A stretch of DNA of 64,000 nt, taken from assembly GCA_022008415.1 (NCBI GenBank), contig JAIRBC010000020.1:26433-90432 (forward strand). The letters are read 5' to 3'. The notes below the pieces were generated by a model, which worked only from the letters and a program-made list of their open reading frames with translations, was not told where the DNA came from and made no database searches. The position numbers were made by a program, and so were the translations under genes. Positions 62,028 to 64,000 of the stretch are shown here, in pieces. Source of the stretch: Cerina litoralis (GTDB lineage: Bacteria > Bacteroidota > Bacteroidia > Flavobacteriales > Flavobacteriaceae). The first letter of the stretch is position 1. Each line of letters starts with the position of its first letter.

Positions 62028-64000
62028 ATGGAAAACTCTACTATTCTAAAACTCAATAAAAAGGCATTTTATGGTATTACCGTAATGCTGTCCATTTTTA
62101 TTTTCCCACTTATCACGGCTTTTGGCGAACCGTCATTTCCGGATACGGTGATTATGGCCCATAAGGATACGGATGGGGACGGTCACCCCGATTCCTGCGA
62201 TATTGACGATGATGGAGATGGTATTATTGATACCGTAGAAGACGCCAATTTGGATAAGGATTGCGATCCCACAACAAACCCTACCGATACGGATGGGGAT
62301 GGGATACCGGATTATTTGGACCTTGACAGTGACAATGACGGTATTTTGGACAACGTAGAGGCCCAAACGACCGCAGGATATATTGCACCTAGCGGCAAGG
62401 ATGTGGATTGTAATGGATTGGATGACATTTATGAAGAGCATCCAGGGGATTGCGGTGGATTGATTCCAGTGGATACCGACGGGGACCATACCCCCGATTA
62501 CAAGGACCTCGATTCCGATAACGACGGGTGCTATGATACGATGGAGGCTGGTTTTGTGGATGCCTTGGTAGTTGGGGATAGGGATGGGTTGTTAGGAAAT
62601 ACCGCTCCACCCCTTATTGATGCCCATGGTTTGGTTACATCCGGACAAAATGGAGAGGGCTATACTTGGCCAATAGACGCTAACAATAATGGAATTTTGG
62701 ATTTTAGGGAAGCCGGTTGTTCCTATGCCTGTTCCGGTCCCATGACTGTCGACGATACTGCCTCTACGCCCCAGGACACTGCCGTAGTGATCGATATCTT
62801 TGACAACGACAGTGGAATCCCGGCCGACGGGACGATAACGATTTCTGATCCTTCCCACGGCATGGTAACGAGAAACGACAACGGCACCCCGGACGACCTT
62901 ACGGACGATACGGTGACCTATACCCCGGCACCGGGCTACAACGGTACGGATTGCTTTAAATATACGGTTTGTGACACCAATGGAAACAGCAGTACCGCAA
63001 CGGTTACGGTAAGGGTGGGAACATGCCCGGTAATAGATGTGGTAGACGACTATGTCACCACCCCTAAGGATACCCCGGTAGACATCGACATTCTGGACAA
63101 CGACAGCGGTATCCCTACCGATGGTGAACTGACGGTAACCCAGCCAGACAACGGTACGGTAACGGTAAACGACAACGGCACCCCGGACGACATCACGGAC
63201 GACACGGTGACCTATACCCCGGATCCGGACTTCGTCGGCACCGATGATTTTGAATATACGGTCTGCGATACCCACGGCAACTGTGATACCGCTACTGTAA
63301 CGGTAGATTGCGGCCTTCCCGATTTGGAGGTGGTAGACGATTACGCCAGCACCCCTAAGGACACCCCGGTAGACATAGACATCTTGGATAACGACAGCGG
63401 TATCCCTACGGATGGTGAACTGACGGTAACCCAGCCGGACAACGGTACGGTAACGGTAAACGACAACGGCACCCCGGACGACATCACGGACGACACGGTG
63501 ACCTATACCCCGGATCCGGACTTCGTCGGAACCGATGATTTTGAATATACGGTCTGCGATACCCACGGCAACTGTGAAACCGCTACTGTAACGGTAGATT
63601 GCGGCCTTCCCATTTTGGACGTGGTAGACGATTACGCCAGCACCCCTAAGGACACCCCGGTAGACATAGACATCCTGGATAACGACAGCGGTATCCCTAC
63701 CGATGGTGAACTGACGGTAACCCAGCCGGACAACGGTACGGTAACGGTAAACGACAACGGCACCCCGGACGACATCACGGACGATACGGTGACCTATACC
63801 CCCGATACGGACTTCGTCGGAACCGATGAATTTGAATATACGGTCTGCGATAGCAAGGGCAACTGTGATACCGCTTCTGTTACGGTAGATTGTGGTCTTC
63901 CAGGCCTTGACGTAGTCGACGACACGGCCTCGACGCCAGAAGATACCGCGGTGAACATCGACATCCTGGCCAACGATACGGGCATCCCGGCCGACGGTAC
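62028..64000 (+). CDS. Large surface protein with TSP3 repeats and tandem Ig-like repeats, 3' end beyond window
   Basis: The frame opens at ATG 62028 ([20 protein letters not shown]) and stays open for 657 codons to the window edge, so the protein is larger. A membrane/signal segment (about 16-36) is followed by thrombospondin type 3-like calcium repeats ([40 protein letters not shown]). From about residue 240 come Ig/cadherin-like repeats of 97-98 residues, each with [12 protein letters not shown] start, [35 protein letters not shown] and ATVTVDCG. It looks like a T9SS-type adhesin or surface-layer protein; the C-terminal sorting domain, if any, is outside. Confidence 0.88.
   Translation, partial: MENSTILKLNKKAFYGITVMLSIFIFPLITAFGEPSFPDTVIMAHKDTDGDGHPDSCDIDDDGDGIIDTVEDANLDKDCDPTTNPTDTDGDGIPDYLDLDSDNDGILDNVEAQTTAGYIAPSGKDVDCNGLDDIYEEHPGDCGGLIPVDTDGDHTPDYKDLDSDNDGCYDTMEAGFVDALVVGDRDGLLGNTAPPLIDAHGLVTSGQNGEGYTWPIDANNNGILDFREAGCSYACSGPMTVDDTASTPQDTAVVIDIFDNDSGIPADGTITISDPSHGMVTRNDNGTPDDLTDDTVTYTPAPGYNGTDCFKYTVCDTNGNSSTATVTVRVGTCPVIDVVDDYVTTPKDTPVDIDILDNDSGIPTDGELTVTQPDNGTVTVNDNGTPDDITDDTVTYTPDPDFVGTDDFEYTVCDTHGNCDTATVTVDCGLPDLEVVDDYASTPKDTPVDIDILDNDSGIPTDGELTVTQPDNGTVTVNDNGTPDDITDDTVTYTPDPDFVGTDDFEYTVCDTHGNCETATVTVDCGLPILDVVDDYASTPKDTPVDIDILDNDSGIPTDGELTVTQPDNGTVTVNDNGTPDDITDDTVTYTPDTDFVGTDEFEYTVCDSKGNCDTASVTVDCGLPGLDVVDDTASTPEDTAVNIDILANDTGIPADG
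62748..64000 (+). repeat. Tandem 291-bp coding repeats
   Basis: Repeat units begin at 62748, 63042, 63333, 63624 and 63915 (294 then three times 291 bases). The units starting at 63042, 63333 and 63624 are nearly identical even at silent positions, pointing to recent duplication or gene conversion; the first and the partial last unit are more diverged. Confidence 0.9.

Noticed and set aside
62592..63566. Long minus-strand frame (324 codons) with repeated RYRTVV-type segments
   Set aside because: It is the reverse shadow of the tandem repeats in the plus-strand surface protein, which has clear domains and a signal segment. Its repeats only mirror the coding ones.
62748..64000. Regular 291-bp repeats as a possible CRISPR or tandem non-coding array
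   Set aside because: The period is a multiple of three, the reading frame is open throughout and the units encode Ig-like domains. No spacers are present.

Overview
The window looks like chromosomal DNA of a marine-type Flavobacteriaceae (Bacteroidota). Evidence: a SusC/SusD pair, many short lipoprotein signal peptides, a Rho factor with a long disordered insert, DUF4293 next to rho, promoter cores of the TAnnTTTG type, few Shine-Dalgarno sites, and CotH, DUF3500 and DUF1080 proteins typical of the phylum. I see no tRNA, rRNA, CRISPR array, transposase or phage gene. Several small non-coding repeat families are present.

Layout. 1-1143: the end of a 5-oxoprolinase operon (pxpB, pxpC). 1343-11976 (minus): an accessory locus of TetR regulator, diheme cytochrome c peroxidase, beta-helix/cytochrome c fusion, SusC, SusD, PKD lipoprotein and, after a gap, an aldehyde dehydrogenase. 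A perfect 16-bp palindrome lies upstream of tetR. 12282-20383 (plus): branched-chain amino acid operon with a leader peptide and attenuator, then ilvD, ilvB, a small methyltransferase, ilvN, ilvC and ilvA. gapN follows. 22417-29326 (minus): amino-sugar/3-keto-sugar type cluster (NagB-like, Nramp-type transporter, exported NagA-like deacetylase, DUF1080 lipoprotein, two Tat-exported Gfo/Idh/MocA proteins). 29751-31094: purB. 31095-34222: a repeat-rich stretch around one DUF4038 (GH140-like) glycosidase gene. 34223-44180: serine hydrolase, cytochrome/FG-GAP lipoprotein, 3D-domain lipoprotein, amidase, M14 peptidase, rnpA, S41 protease, a lipoprotein and a DUF3500 protein. 44191-47052: proC-proB-proA. 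47322-50197: lipoprotein, membrane protein, histidine kinase and response regulator operon. 50472-61374: rho, DUF4293, metalloprotease-like lipoprotein, methyltransferase, YkgJ-type protein, NamZ-like muramidase, LolC/E-type permease, CotH protein and prfC. 62028-64000: the start of a large surface protein with TSP3 repeats and near-identical 97-residue repeats, cut by the window end.

Most noteworthy: (1) the TetR/peroxidase/beta-helix-cytochrome/SusCD locus, which has redox proteins where a glycan locus would have hydrolases; (2) a 76-nt leader, start codon GTG included, shared by the unrelated Nramp and S41 protease genes; (3) a ~160-bp element present three times, two copies flanking the glycosidase gene, each with a strong hairpin and a 12-13 codon micro-ORF; (4) a clear ilv attenuator with antiterminator pairing.
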